A DNA stretch of 64,000 nucleotides, from positions 1,821,001 through 1,885,000 of the forward strand of contig JAQPZY010001405.1 in NCBI GenBank assembly GCA_029931535.1, given 5' to 3'. This DNA comes from Margaritifera margaritifera (lineage: Eukaryota; Mollusca; Bivalvia; Unionida; Margaritiferidae). A model generated the notes under the pieces. It ran no database searches. It was given only the letters and a program-made list of their open reading frames with translations, and was not told where the DNA came from. Made by a program: the position numbers and the translations under genes. Positions 54,399 to 64,000 of this stretch are shown here, one piece after another. Every line of letters begins with the position of its first letter. The stretch's first letter is position 1.

Positions 54399-56344
54399 CA
54401 GTAGGACCCCGCTATAGCATGCTTCGTTATAGCATGAATTCGGATATAACACGATTGTGGCATGACTCCCGAAATTTCATCTAATTTTTCGTACACGAAA
54501 AAAAAAAAAATTCTTCAAAGTACGAAAAATAATGTGTAAAAAATTAATTATCATTTTGGGGAAGAGATCGTTTATGAATTCGGATATAATACAATCGTGG
54601 TGTGGCTACCGAAATTTTACAATAATTTTGCCAATTTCTTGAACTACTGCAAAGTTTTGCGCCAAAATAAACAAGAGTTTGATTTAATAATTTGGCAAGC
54701 TATATTGTATTCTTGAAGAATAAGTGTCTTATGATTGCATCTTTCATTATATGAATAAAGATGCTGAACATTTCTATTTGTGAATGTTCATTTCAAATGT
54801 GTCAGTAGTCAATCACTGCACTTTGATCTTTGTTTATTTGTGAAAGATGTCAGCTCATTTTAAAGCTGACAAGTATTAATCTTATTATTACTGATACATG
54901 AACAATAAAGTCATTAAGTCTTCTTTGTGTTTGTCTTCAATACATTGTGTACAATCGTTGCTGAAACAATAGCCGACATATATTTGCTCATTCAACTGCA
55001 TACACAGCCAAGCACCAAACAATGCGGTGCTTGATACAAGATTCGCACCTGAATTTATAAATCAATTAATTTAAGTCATTGACAATCAGCAAAGTCAATC
55101 TCAAAGCTAAAAGTTGTTCAAACCACGCGGCAATGATTTATAAAACATCAAAAAAAACGAAAGCCGCCAATGTGCACACGTGGCTTGGCGGTGTCGTTAG
55201 ACAATCGCCACACAATCAGTTGACCAGTGAATAATATTGTACATTCCCTATAAAAATGACCCCATTGTTGATTAACAATTATTCTTGCTGTAGTCGTTCA
55301 ACAAATAGGTGTCAGAGTTTTAATTAGTAGTTATTTACAATGGATAACAGTACACGGAAACGTTACGCTTTTACTGTTAAAGAGAAACTTGAAGCCATAG
55401 ACAGGATTAAGTCCGGTGTTTCCACAAGTCAGATTTAATTCCGAAGTGATATTTCCCAAGTTATCTGCCAGTGCACATGGGCCGATAAGCCTCTGACTTG
55501 TAAAAGCACTCACTTTGTTTTCAAGTAGAGTTCTACAACTTCATGTGCATATACTTTGACCTTAATCCCTTAGCTTGTAAAGGCACCACACTCTTTGTTT
55601 TCCCACGTGACAACCCTTTGATCTTGCCGCAAGTTTGATACTTGTTCAGTGCCAAGTAACAGAGGGTGGTTATTTGAACTCCCTGTGATCTTGCTGCACA
55701 ATTGACACGTGTCCAGTTGCATCCTTTAAAAGATTTCTGACTTTATGATCAAAGTGTTACTTGCAAGAGCCCAAGATCAGTCTCTGTGTAAGCACCTGCA
55801 TATGACAGTACAGCTGAGGAATCGGATGTGATTTACGATGACTAGACGACGACGATTTACAATGACAAGACGACGATGTAGGATTTCAGAACTTTATCAG
55901 ACAATGATATTATACTTCTGTGTGCATATTTTCAATGGAATTATAATGGACTCACTCCTACGCATGCCATGAGATTGGCTGGTGAGTACACGTGTTGATC
56001 CTTTAACTATTCATGCTATACAATAGACATGTACATATAAATGTACCAATGCATGGCTCTCTGAATAAAGTAAAATATTATATGTGCAATCTCTGTTTTC
56101 ACTGCATGTGTATTTATCGTTTATTATGCATTGATTTAAGATTTAAGATGGTAACTGTGCCAATGAAGCACGTTGTTTTAAGCCCACAATTTACCCGCCC
56201 CCCCCCCCCCATTTTTTTGGTGCATGCATCATTTTCTTAAGCTAAATGACTTGGTTTTGTCTAGGTTGGTTATAGCACGGTTCAGGACATAGCACAATCC
56301 CGTTTTGTGGACCCCGACCATCGTGCTATAGCGGGGTCCTACTG
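54399..56344. mobile_element. pogo/Tigger-type DNA transposon with transposase remnant (1.95 kb)
   Basis: The termini CAGTAGGACCCCGCTATAGC and GCTATAGCGGGGTCCTACTG are perfect inverted repeats, flanked by TA (54397-54398, 56345-56346) inside a TA microsatellite. It is related to 10976-12097 in the left half; the right interior is inverted between the two copies. It contains the start of a pogo-type transposase at 55340. Confidence 0.92.
55340..55438 (+). pseudogene. pogo-type transposase, N-terminal fragment
   Basis: The frame from ATG gives MDNSTRKRYAFTVKEKLEAI then DRIKSGVSTSQI before a TAA. This matches the beginning of the pogo/CENP-B/Jerky helix-turn-helix domain, where KR-x-(Y/F)-(S/T)-hydrophobic-x-x-K is typical. 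Only about 32 of the several hundred expected residues remain, so it is a relic. Confidence 0.82.
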
Positions 56345-56423
<79 letters not shown>

Positions 56424-56424
56424 G
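56345..56424. repeat. (TA)n microsatellite
   Basis: About 40 TA units interrupted by two TG steps, flanking the pogo-type element. Confidence 0.96.
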
Positions 56425-59057
56425 ACTGATTATTACACATTTATGGCCCTTTGATGAGTGCAATATTATACAATTATGGGCTTTTCTTGAGTTCAGTACA
56501 TTGCTTTATTGACCTGTGAAATATGATATTGGCTGACATGTAGTGGAGGTCAATATTTATATTTCATAACTCGATAAAACAATGTACTGAGCAAAACAAA
56601 AGCCTGTAATTGCTTATTACTTTCATACTGTGATCTAACATTATCCTCACCCATGCACAATACGTTGTTTTATGGAGCTGAAATCAGTGTGGAAACTGAT
56701 ATACTGTATTACCGTTGAGTGTGTGTGACCTGTTCAGTCTATCAGAATTGAGGATTTTTATGAAAGTAATAAAAGTTTCATAGAGCACTGAAAAATAGTA
56801 CAGATGGAACATGGAGACCTAGGTCAAGGTTGGTTTCCATTGCTCCGTGAAACCTCATATTTTGCTCATCAATGTGCCATAATTGTGTTATTTTATTTTC
56901 TAGTATGTTAACATTATAAAATGCAAGTATTAAGAATACAGATTGCTTGGAGGATTAAGGTAATTCAAGATGAAGCAGTAGCAAAGGGATGAACATAACT
57001 TGTGAGATACTGATAACCACGTTACATTTTTTTAAATCATAGGCAAATACCAACATCGCACTAAATACATGTAATCATAATTATAAATGCTTAAAGTCTT
57101 TTCTTGTCTTTATCTCCTAAGAGACAACTGATGAAAAAATACATTAAATATATGTAGAAAATATTGAAGCAATTGCCACAGATAACCATTTTCTATTGAA
57201 ATGATTCTCTATTGTTTGAATATTATACAGAAGCAGTCAAAGTATATCAAAGGGGGTAACCACTCCAACTTATCATTGGTTCACAGGATTAGATTTTAGA
57301 GTTATGTCCCTTTAATATCCTGAGTGGTTTTTCATGGTCAAAAGGCCAGAAGACAGAAGAGCTAAATGTAGAAAGTGCATAATTATTATTAGAAACAAAA
57401 CAGTTTGAGTAACAAACAGTAGACATGGTGCCATAGGCTTTGAGAAATAAATCCCTCCAAGCCAAAAATCACAAGCAATGTTTGGTTCACCATCCCACAC
57501 CCAAAATAAATTCACTCCTAAACAAGAAAAGCTTCATGAAAATACATCTTTTTTTACTTTGCCATTTTTTTTGCTGCAACAAATATGTATTTGCCCATAT
57601 TTGTAAAAAGCTGGCATAACTTTGTGATTAAAATTTCACATGTGTGAAACAAATTTAACAGGATAAATCAAGTCTCTGGAAAAGACAGTTTTTGAAGTTT
57701 GGAAGAAGCATTTTATTCCCCTAATATCTTCCTAACCAATCTGACAGCTCATTCTATATTCCACAATGCTTCCTTATTTTGTATATGTTTCCAGTTGTTT
57801 ATTTGAAATATCTGCAACATTAAAACTGAACTGAAATAGTTTGTATGCTGTCCATCCATTTCATTTTATTTACACTTATTGCTTAGTTATCGAAAATATG
57901 ATTTATGAAAATCATGATGTAATGGATTATTCGGGCAACAGTACAATATAAACTGTTACATCATGATGTAATGGATTGTTCTGGCAACAGTACAATATAA
58001 AGTGTTAAATCAATGCAAACTGACATGGAAAAGCACATGATTACGCCTTAATCAATCAACAATGGATACAATTTTGATAATGTAATGACACAAGTTGCTG
58101 CAACTGTGTTGTTACTTACTAAAAGTTGACATTTCTATATCCACAAAATTCAATAATTGTCAGTGCTCCAAATACCTTTTAAACTTTGGTAGCCACAGGA
58201 CAAGCTAATTGAAAATTGTAGTGGCCATTTCCAAATTTAGGTTGCCAAGTCCATATAATTTGGTTGTCATAAAGTGAGAACAGAAATCTGTTGAGTGGGG
58301 AATCAATGGCAGAAGATGACAAAATAAAAATAAAAAATTTCAGGTAAATTAAGGAGTAATATAAAAAAAAGCATAAGGTTATTTATAGTAGTACACATAT
58401 CTATGAACAGTTATCATCTGTTTCAACCTCAGGCCAGGCAGAGAAATTCACTATCTGGAGTTTCTGAACCACTTGTCAACATAACTTGCCTGACCTCAGA
58501 TTGATTGATAAAGGACCTTGCCTTCAACATCTTCTCATGATAGTTTATACTAATATAGTTTTAGTAGGTAGTTCGACAGATTTTACTGCTCGACTGTAAA
58601 TGTTCCATATGAATTTCCGTGTCCACATTTTCCTGATCCGTACCATCAGCTGAGGTTAACTGCACAGGTCACGTATTAGACTGGTCACTAACATATAATC
58701 TCTTAGCCACACTTGTCACATGTAAAGATGGCCACTTAATATAGGTCTCACAATCAACAAGGGATTACATTGTGAATTCAATTACATATTCTGACTGTAT
58801 TTTGTGCAAAATGTGGCATATACTTGTAATTAGAAAGTGCTAATGTCATTTTCTTGTTGCCACATTATCATTCTTAATGCAACCAGAACGCAACCAGCTG
58901 ACATTTTTTCACTCACAACTGCCAATTTGTAATTAAAAAATGAGACCATTTGACTTGCAACTTGGAGAACTTGTTGTAGAAGTGCAATAACAGTTTTAAA
59001 AATTTCAAAATTTATCTAAATCTTATGAATGTAGATCTAATAATGTTGATGCATATA
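56425..59057. other. Stretch without recognised genes
   Basis: AT-rich, stop-rich sequence. A ~58-bp duplication is at 57910-58005 (catgatgtaatggattattc / catgatgtaatggattgttc, then gcaacagtacaatataaa). I searched the minus strand for the missing ASCC2 N-terminal exon and found none. Confidence 0.6.
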
Positions 59058-59175
59058 CCATTTATACTCGCCTATAACTCGAGTCCAACTGCAAACAAGA
59101 TAAACCCTGATCTGCCATCGCATAATGTGCTGGCAGATCAGGGTCTAAGCTGTTTGTTCTACTGATTACTCCTAA
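59058..59175. mobile_element. Double-hairpin MITE, half copy (copy 8)
   Basis: Starts TA|CCATTTATACTCGCCTATAA and has one hairpin (aaccctgatctgccatcgca ... gcagatcagggtct), then 'ctactgattactcctaagaa'. It ends where DIRS copy 3 begins. Confidence 0.82.
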
Positions 59176-59449
59176 GAAAGCCAATTTGTTAGTAAAAGTT
59201 TTTCCGATAATACCTACCTGATCACATTACATTAGGATAACTGTCGCTGCTACCTCTGAATCCGAACCCCCCAATAAGACGAAAAAACGTCTTTCTGTCT
59301 ATATATTATATAGACAAAGGGAAGCAACTCTTACATGTTAACTCCCCCTTCTACCTGCTAGGTGGTTACCATTATACATGGATGTACCAGTTCTTTTACT
59401 TGAGCGAAACCTTAAAGGATGTTCGCATTGCAGGGAAGGGTGGGAGGGA

Positions 59450-59560
59450 TTATTTGTAATGTGATCAGGTAAGTATTATCGGAGAAACATAATTTACTAA
59501 AAAATTTGCTTTCTCCATCAAATACATTACCTGATTACATTACATTAGGAGAATAGGTAA
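59450..59560. repeat. DIRS copy 3 internal complementary region
   Basis: gtaatgtgatcaggtaagta then ttatcggagaaac complements the adjacent terminus. tcaaatacattacctgatta then cattacattagg has the form of the other end's complement, although that end is not present here. Confidence 0.82.
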
Positions 59561-59749
59561 GAGGAAGAGGAAATGCTGAGCATCCTACCTCTACCAATGT
59601 CACCTAGGAGGAGCATGATTACTGTAATAAATGGATGAACTTCTCCTAATGTTAGTTTAGCACAACAAGTCAATTTGTTTATACACATGCGTGTGAGATC
59701 TCTGTGGGATTCTGCACTTGATTCTTTTTCCCAGGCAAATCCAGCTAAA

Positions 59750-60800
59750 GTGGCAAATTCATGTCTGGGTCTAAGGCTGTGGTTTCCTGAATGGGAAATG
59801 GTCACTGTCTATGCAGCTACCACAAACCCACCAAGATTCAGTTCTATCCTGTTCAAGGCCAGGCTCATGGATGTTGCTCATATTTTGTGAGCTGAAATGT
59901 TCATTAGTGTACCTGATCCTGTGAGAGTTCAGAGTACACTGATTTAATAACTCCCTTTAGCCAAGTTGCAAGTGTTTGTGGGGTTATGTCTTGCATTCCT
60001 GTCTTCGGTGGTAGGAATAGTCTTTTACAGTTGATACGGATATTGTCTATGCGTCTCAGGTAACAGCTGAGGGTACTTACAGGATCCTGCAGCCTTGCTT
60101 TTCTCGACAGATCAATCATGGAGAGGGAGCAAATAGTTATTGTTGCTTGACTAGTGACAGCAACCTGTTCTTAGGAAGGAAACCAGGTTGTGTCATTAGA
60201 AGGACTGAACCATCAGAATGAACTGCATGTAGTTTGGATTTACGGATATCATATGTGCCTCACTCACTCTGCCTGCTGAAGTTAGCATTATCATAAATTG
60301 CAGGTCATGTATGATAGCTGCTTCAGTGAGGGGGGAAGACGATGACTTAAACTTAGACAGTTTTGGCCATGTCAAAATCCAGGAGAGATTTCATTTGGGA
60401 ATAATGTGAGTAAGCGTGGTCTAGATATGTCAAAATTGGACCATAAATCGGAGATTACCTTGTTGCAGCCAATATCATCTATTTCGTGAAGTCGGAATGT
60501 GTCTGAGATCATGAAACAGTATCCCTAGATTGTGATAGAGGCTAACTTCTTGTCTTCAAACAGAAAGAGAAAGAAGTTTGCCATCGAGAAATGTGTGCTG
60601 AGAGGTTGGTGACATCATTGATGTGACCCCAGTCATTGACATCACATGATTTCCCCTTGTATGTCCTCAAAGTAAAAATCTTCAGCTGTTGTGATCCTCT
60701 CCACAACTGAAGCTCCAAACTAATTTTCGATCAGGACATCCCTGAAAGAAATGAGCGAAGTAGGAGTTTCTCTGGACATGGATGGGATAGTGGCAATCTC
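59750..60800 (-). pseudogene. DIRS copy 3 tyrosine recombinase remnant
   Basis: Frame 59904-60119 (IDLSRKARLQDPVSTLSCYL, RLFLPPKTGMQDITPQTLAT, WLKGVIK) is the segment between box I and box II. Box II appears as A-H-K-I followed by a stop where Arg is expected (near 59893). The core-binding part (60.4-60.8 kb) is heavily frameshifted. Confidence 0.75.
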
Positions 60801-60926
60801 AACTGCTTGAGCAGAGAGGTGGTTGCTGTGACTAATCTGGTTAAGTCTGTTGCTAAATTGAGCAGATCATTGATCCACGATGTTACATCTTAGTGGGGCA
60901 ATCAGAGCTACTGCTGTCTGTGCCCC

Positions 60927-61602
60927 TCATTTCTTAATTATCGTCATAATCAAAGTGATGGAGGGAAGGTGTATGCTCACATTACCTTGCAGCTGATTAA
61001 ATGAGCATGTATGGCCCATGCTTCTGGGGTCGGGGAAAAATGAAAAAAAAAAAAAAATGTCAAGCATCAGATGGAAGGTTCCTGGAGGGACAACTCTGTA
61101 TGAAACAGTTGTTCTCCCTTGACATTGAGTCAAGCATGACACCGAGCCAGTCAGGAATGTGTCAGACATAAATATTACTTGATATTGGGAGCACTCATGA
61201 AGGTATTCCACTACCGTGAGGCAAAGGTCTGGTGATTGTTTCCCCTTGCAGAAATACTTCACCACAACTGAATTGTCTGACATTATCAGGACTGTTTCCA
61301 TGGATATGTTCTACCCACATGTGGAAGGCATTGAGAATGGCTTTCATTTCCATGAGGTTGATATGAAGAGCCTTCTCCTGAAGTGTCCAAATGCCAATGA
61401 CCATTGCAAGTCCAGTAGTAAGTGTGCTCTCCAACCCGATCAACTGGCACTGTAACAGGTCCACTCCTGCATTGAGTAGGCAGAGGAGCTGTACGAAACT
61501 TCCTCGTCTAAGCAATGTCTTGTTTGATCCTTTCTCCGACGCATGAGCTACTTTCAATGCATTTGGAAGAGACACCAAGTTAATATGTGTTACGAGTTCC
61601 AT
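60927..61602 (-). pseudogene. DIRS copy 3 RNase H remnant
   Basis: WTLQEKALHINLMEMKAILN then AFHMWVEHI gives the Glu-containing core. METVLIMSDNSVVVKYFCKG, in an overlapping frame, supplies the Asp motif. The two frames are offset by a frameshift near 61290. Confidence 0.8.
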
Positions 61603-62100
61603 ATCTAGATGGACAAAATGTTGAAAAGGGATACGATTTGACTTCGCTACATTGAATTATTCACCCTGAACTGCGAATGATGGAAGTAAGGTTGTTCATG
61701 TCGTGAACCAAAAACCATACTTGCTGAATGTTTTTGTAGTATGTAGTACAGGAATGCCACCTTCTCCATGAAAGACGTCCTGAACTGGGATATGACATGG
61801 TTTAACATTTCACTGAAGGTCCAACTTCAATGTCTTGGTCGATGCCTTCTCCGACGCATGAATGCGTTTGGGAGGAAGACACCAAGTTGATATGTGTTAA
61901 GGGTTCCATACCTATAATTTATAAAATGTTGAGAAGGGACAAGGTCCAACTTCTCTACATTGATTAGCCAACACACAATGAGGGAAGTATGGTTGTTCAT
62001 TTCGTGAATCAAAATACAAACCGACTGAATGTTTCTGTGGTGTGTCATGCAGGAATGTCGCCATCTCCACGGCAGACATTCTGAACTCTTAGTGAAGGCC
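61530..62100. repeat. ~307-bp tandem duplication inside DIRS copy 3 RT
   Basis: Shared words in both copies include 'ttctccgacgcatga', 'gacaccaagttaatatgtgt', 'ggttccata', 'aaaatgttgaaaagggaca', 'ggttgttcat' and 'gcaggaatgcc'. The first copy starts near 61540 and the second near 61847. It duplicates part of the reverse transcriptase palm to RNase H segment, so the RT is not functional. Confidence 0.82.
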
Positions 62101-62282
62101 AAAGTGCTTTGATTGGGGCCGTATGAATCGGCATATGGAAGTATGCATCAGACATGTCAAGACAGATTGCGTACTCATCGTATCTCTATCACATGTCTCA
62201 ACTGCCATTGGACTTCATAACCAGAAATGTTCTGGAGCAGAAGCCCAGTGTGTATCCTTTACAAGCAGAAAACTAGATTTTC

Positions 62283-62576
62283 TTAGGTGAAAACATCCCC
62301 TTTCATGGGATCGCTTGGGAGTTCTTCATGAAGGTAGGACAATGAAAGTTGAGAGGTTCGGAGTCCAAATCTGACGAAAAGGAAGTAGTCTGGTGCCTCA
62401 GGTGCATCACCAGAGTGTGTAGGTGATAGTGTATCACTGATGATTGACAGAAGGCATGGGAAAGGAGAAACTGTGTTCTTCTCCCTATCCCCTCTGTGCC
62501 TGTCTGCGAAAATATGGGCATATGATTGCCTATACTGTGGTCCCCCTCTTGAACGGCCTCCCCGACCAGTGGCCAC
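62283..62576 (-). pseudogene. DIRS copy 3 gag end / RT start
   Basis: Frame begins MATGRGGRSRGGPQYRQSYA, a Gly/Arg-rich tail as in DIRS gag C termini. It ends SDPMKGDVFT, the point where the RT begins in the other copies (compare 30000-30060). Confidence 0.55.
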
Positions 62577-62640
62577 CTGTTTTATATGCCACCTACAAGT
62601 TTGTGTTCAAAAGTACCTCTCAAGGACGGCCACCCCTCTA

Positions 62641-64000
62641 ACGCAACCAGCGGCTGGCATTTAGTGCAAAAATGGTCACATTTACCACATAATGGTTTAT
62701 ACAGATTAAAATCTCGCTAATATATGTTAACTTCTCAACTCAACACATTGACATTTGTTCCTTCATGCCGATAAAGTAACTTTATTCCATACAAAGAGGT
62801 AAGTAATCTGATTATCCTTACTGCCATGTGTTCCTTAGATGTTAGCTTTTGTCATTTTTATAATTACTCGCTATTATTACCAACAATTATCAACATGACA
62901 ATAGCTAACCGCAAAGAAGCACAGTATTCTTCAGCTCAAGTCAGTGTAGCATCTGGTCGCCAGATAGTAAAATGGTATGTTAGCCTTTCTGGCTTCCCTC
63001 TCTTAGATTATGAAATGTACTTAACTGGGTACCAGACTGGAAGAAAAAAAAAGTCGATCATGTGACAAACTCACTTCCTTTGTAAACACTGCATTCTCAT
63101 GTGATAACTACATATTGCCCAAGAAGGAATAAGTTGTCGCAAAATGTCATCAGACATTCTCAGTTTAGAACAAAAAGTGAAAGCAATTAGACTAAACAAA
63201 AAGAGGAAGAGTCCTTTATGTCAGAAAGATTCAAATAAACATCGGCAATATACATTCAACTGCAGTGAGTGGGACGACGGAATCAACAGACGTACAGGGA
63301 TAGTTACAACCAAATGTTTGTGACCAGAATTTACAGACAAGGTGGTTTTGATCCATGATTATTCATATTTTTGAAAAAAAAACAAAAAAACACTGATATT
63401 AGTTTTATCACATTAAGTCCATAACCAGATAAGGAGAAAATTTTTTTAAAAAATACCGTTGTTGAGAACTGCCACTGCGAATTCTCTGGCAACAATTGTC
63501 CCTTCCCTAACTGGGTCGTGCAGAGATAGGAGATTGCACTGAAAGTTGAAGGGGAACTCTTGTGCCTCTTGCTCTCTCACTTCAATTCGATTCCCTAACA
63601 GAAGTGGAGAACTGAATGGGAGAAGCGCATAGAAAAACAGCAATGATCATTAGCAGCCTTTTCTGGCTAAACGAAAAAATTGTTAGATGTGCGAATCAAG
63701 TAGGGATGAAGTCGACTCAACATTCCTGACTAACTAACTCTGATGTGATGTTAAAGACTTGTATGTGCACTTTATCAACATCTAGACAAGGTACGTGTGG
63801 ATAAAATATCTCTGTACATGACTTTTGACCAGTGGGGTGCAAAAGTTGATGGCAACTGACTCAACATAAAGAAGTTCTTGCATTACCAAGATCGTGATTG
63901 CTCCAAGACATGCCCGGTACTTTTTGCAATCTTTAACAATTGTGGTAAGATTCTAAATAATAAAGTGTTGTCATCATGTCTACATCCACCAAGGCAGTGA
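62641..64000. other. Stretch without confident genes
   Basis: No ASCC2 exon, RNA or element recognised. A minus-strand frame at 63446-63643 reads ALLPFSSPLLLGNRIEVREQ and continues through NLLSLHDPVREGTIVAREFA. It has no obvious homologue I can name; it is also listed among rejected items. Confidence 0.5.

Larger units (their letters stand above)
59190..62640 (-). mobile_element. DIRS-type retrotransposon, degenerate copy 3
   Basis: The low-coordinate terminus (tttttccgataatacctacc, then tgatcacattacattagg) and the ICR (59450-59560) are present. The opposite terminal repeat was not found, so the sense 5' end is missing and the upper border is approximate. Domains in minus-strand order: gag end, RT, RNase H, YR, all with frameshifts. 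Confidence 0.85.

Noticed and set aside
63446..63643. Minus-strand frame containing GNRIEVREQEAQEFPFNFQ and later DPVREGTIVAREFAVAVLNN
   Set aside because: It looks more protein-like than most, but I recognise no family, it is not the ASCC2 N terminus, and no clear splice partner was seen. A blastp of the translation would decide.

Overview
The window is AT-rich eukaryotic DNA, most probably from a bivalve or another mollusc. I base that on the intron-rich gene, the DIRS-type retrotransposons, the tRNA-derived SINEs, the TA-flanked DNA transposon remnants and the many minisatellites; the species cannot be named from sequence alone. There is one convincing host gene. It lies on the minus strand and fills most of the window: an orthologue of ASCC2 (activating signal cointegrator 1 complex subunit 2, the ubiquitin-binding CUE subunit of the ASC-1/RQT complex). 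Fifteen coding exons run from about 53.85 kb (5') down to the stop codon at 2.77 kb. They join in frame into 679 codons (678 residues plus stop) that correspond to human ASCC2 from about residue 110 to the C terminus. The first roughly 100 residues and the promoter must lie beyond 64 kb, or in an exon I could not recognise.

Layout: 0-2.8 kb is 3' flank or UTR with diverged ~145-bp tandem repeats. From 2.8 to 15.8 kb lie the exons for the basic C-terminal tail, the acidic stretch, the CUE domain and the linker. Their introns hold a SINE, a 1.76-kb TA-flanked DNA transposon, a pogo-type element and repeats rich in nuclear-receptor half-sites. Between 15.8 and 37.3 kb there are four short exons and a 15-kb intron, with a 72-bp minisatellite, a 370-bp duplication carrying two perfect X-box palindromes, a DIRS retrotransposon (27.0-31.2 kb) and a ~300-bp dimeric satellite. 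The 37.3-48.4 kb intron holds a 34-bp minisatellite split by a second copy of the TA-flanked element, then a composite DIRS element (41.05-47.86 kb). From 48.4 to 53.9 kb come the 5'-most recognisable exons, with several ~215-bp double-hairpin MITEs, one of them split by a SINE. From 54 to 64 kb there is no recognised host exon: a pogo-type element with the start of a transposase, a third degenerate DIRS copy (59.2 to about 62.6 kb), and unassigned sequence.

All three DIRS copies are antisense to the plus strand, so they read in the same direction as ASCC2. The two intact at both ends show inverted termini, and all three show an internal complementary region, the architecture expected of tyrosine-recombinase retrotransposons. 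All three look inactive. The most striking less-explained structure is the ~215-bp double-hairpin family, with at least eight copies in this window.
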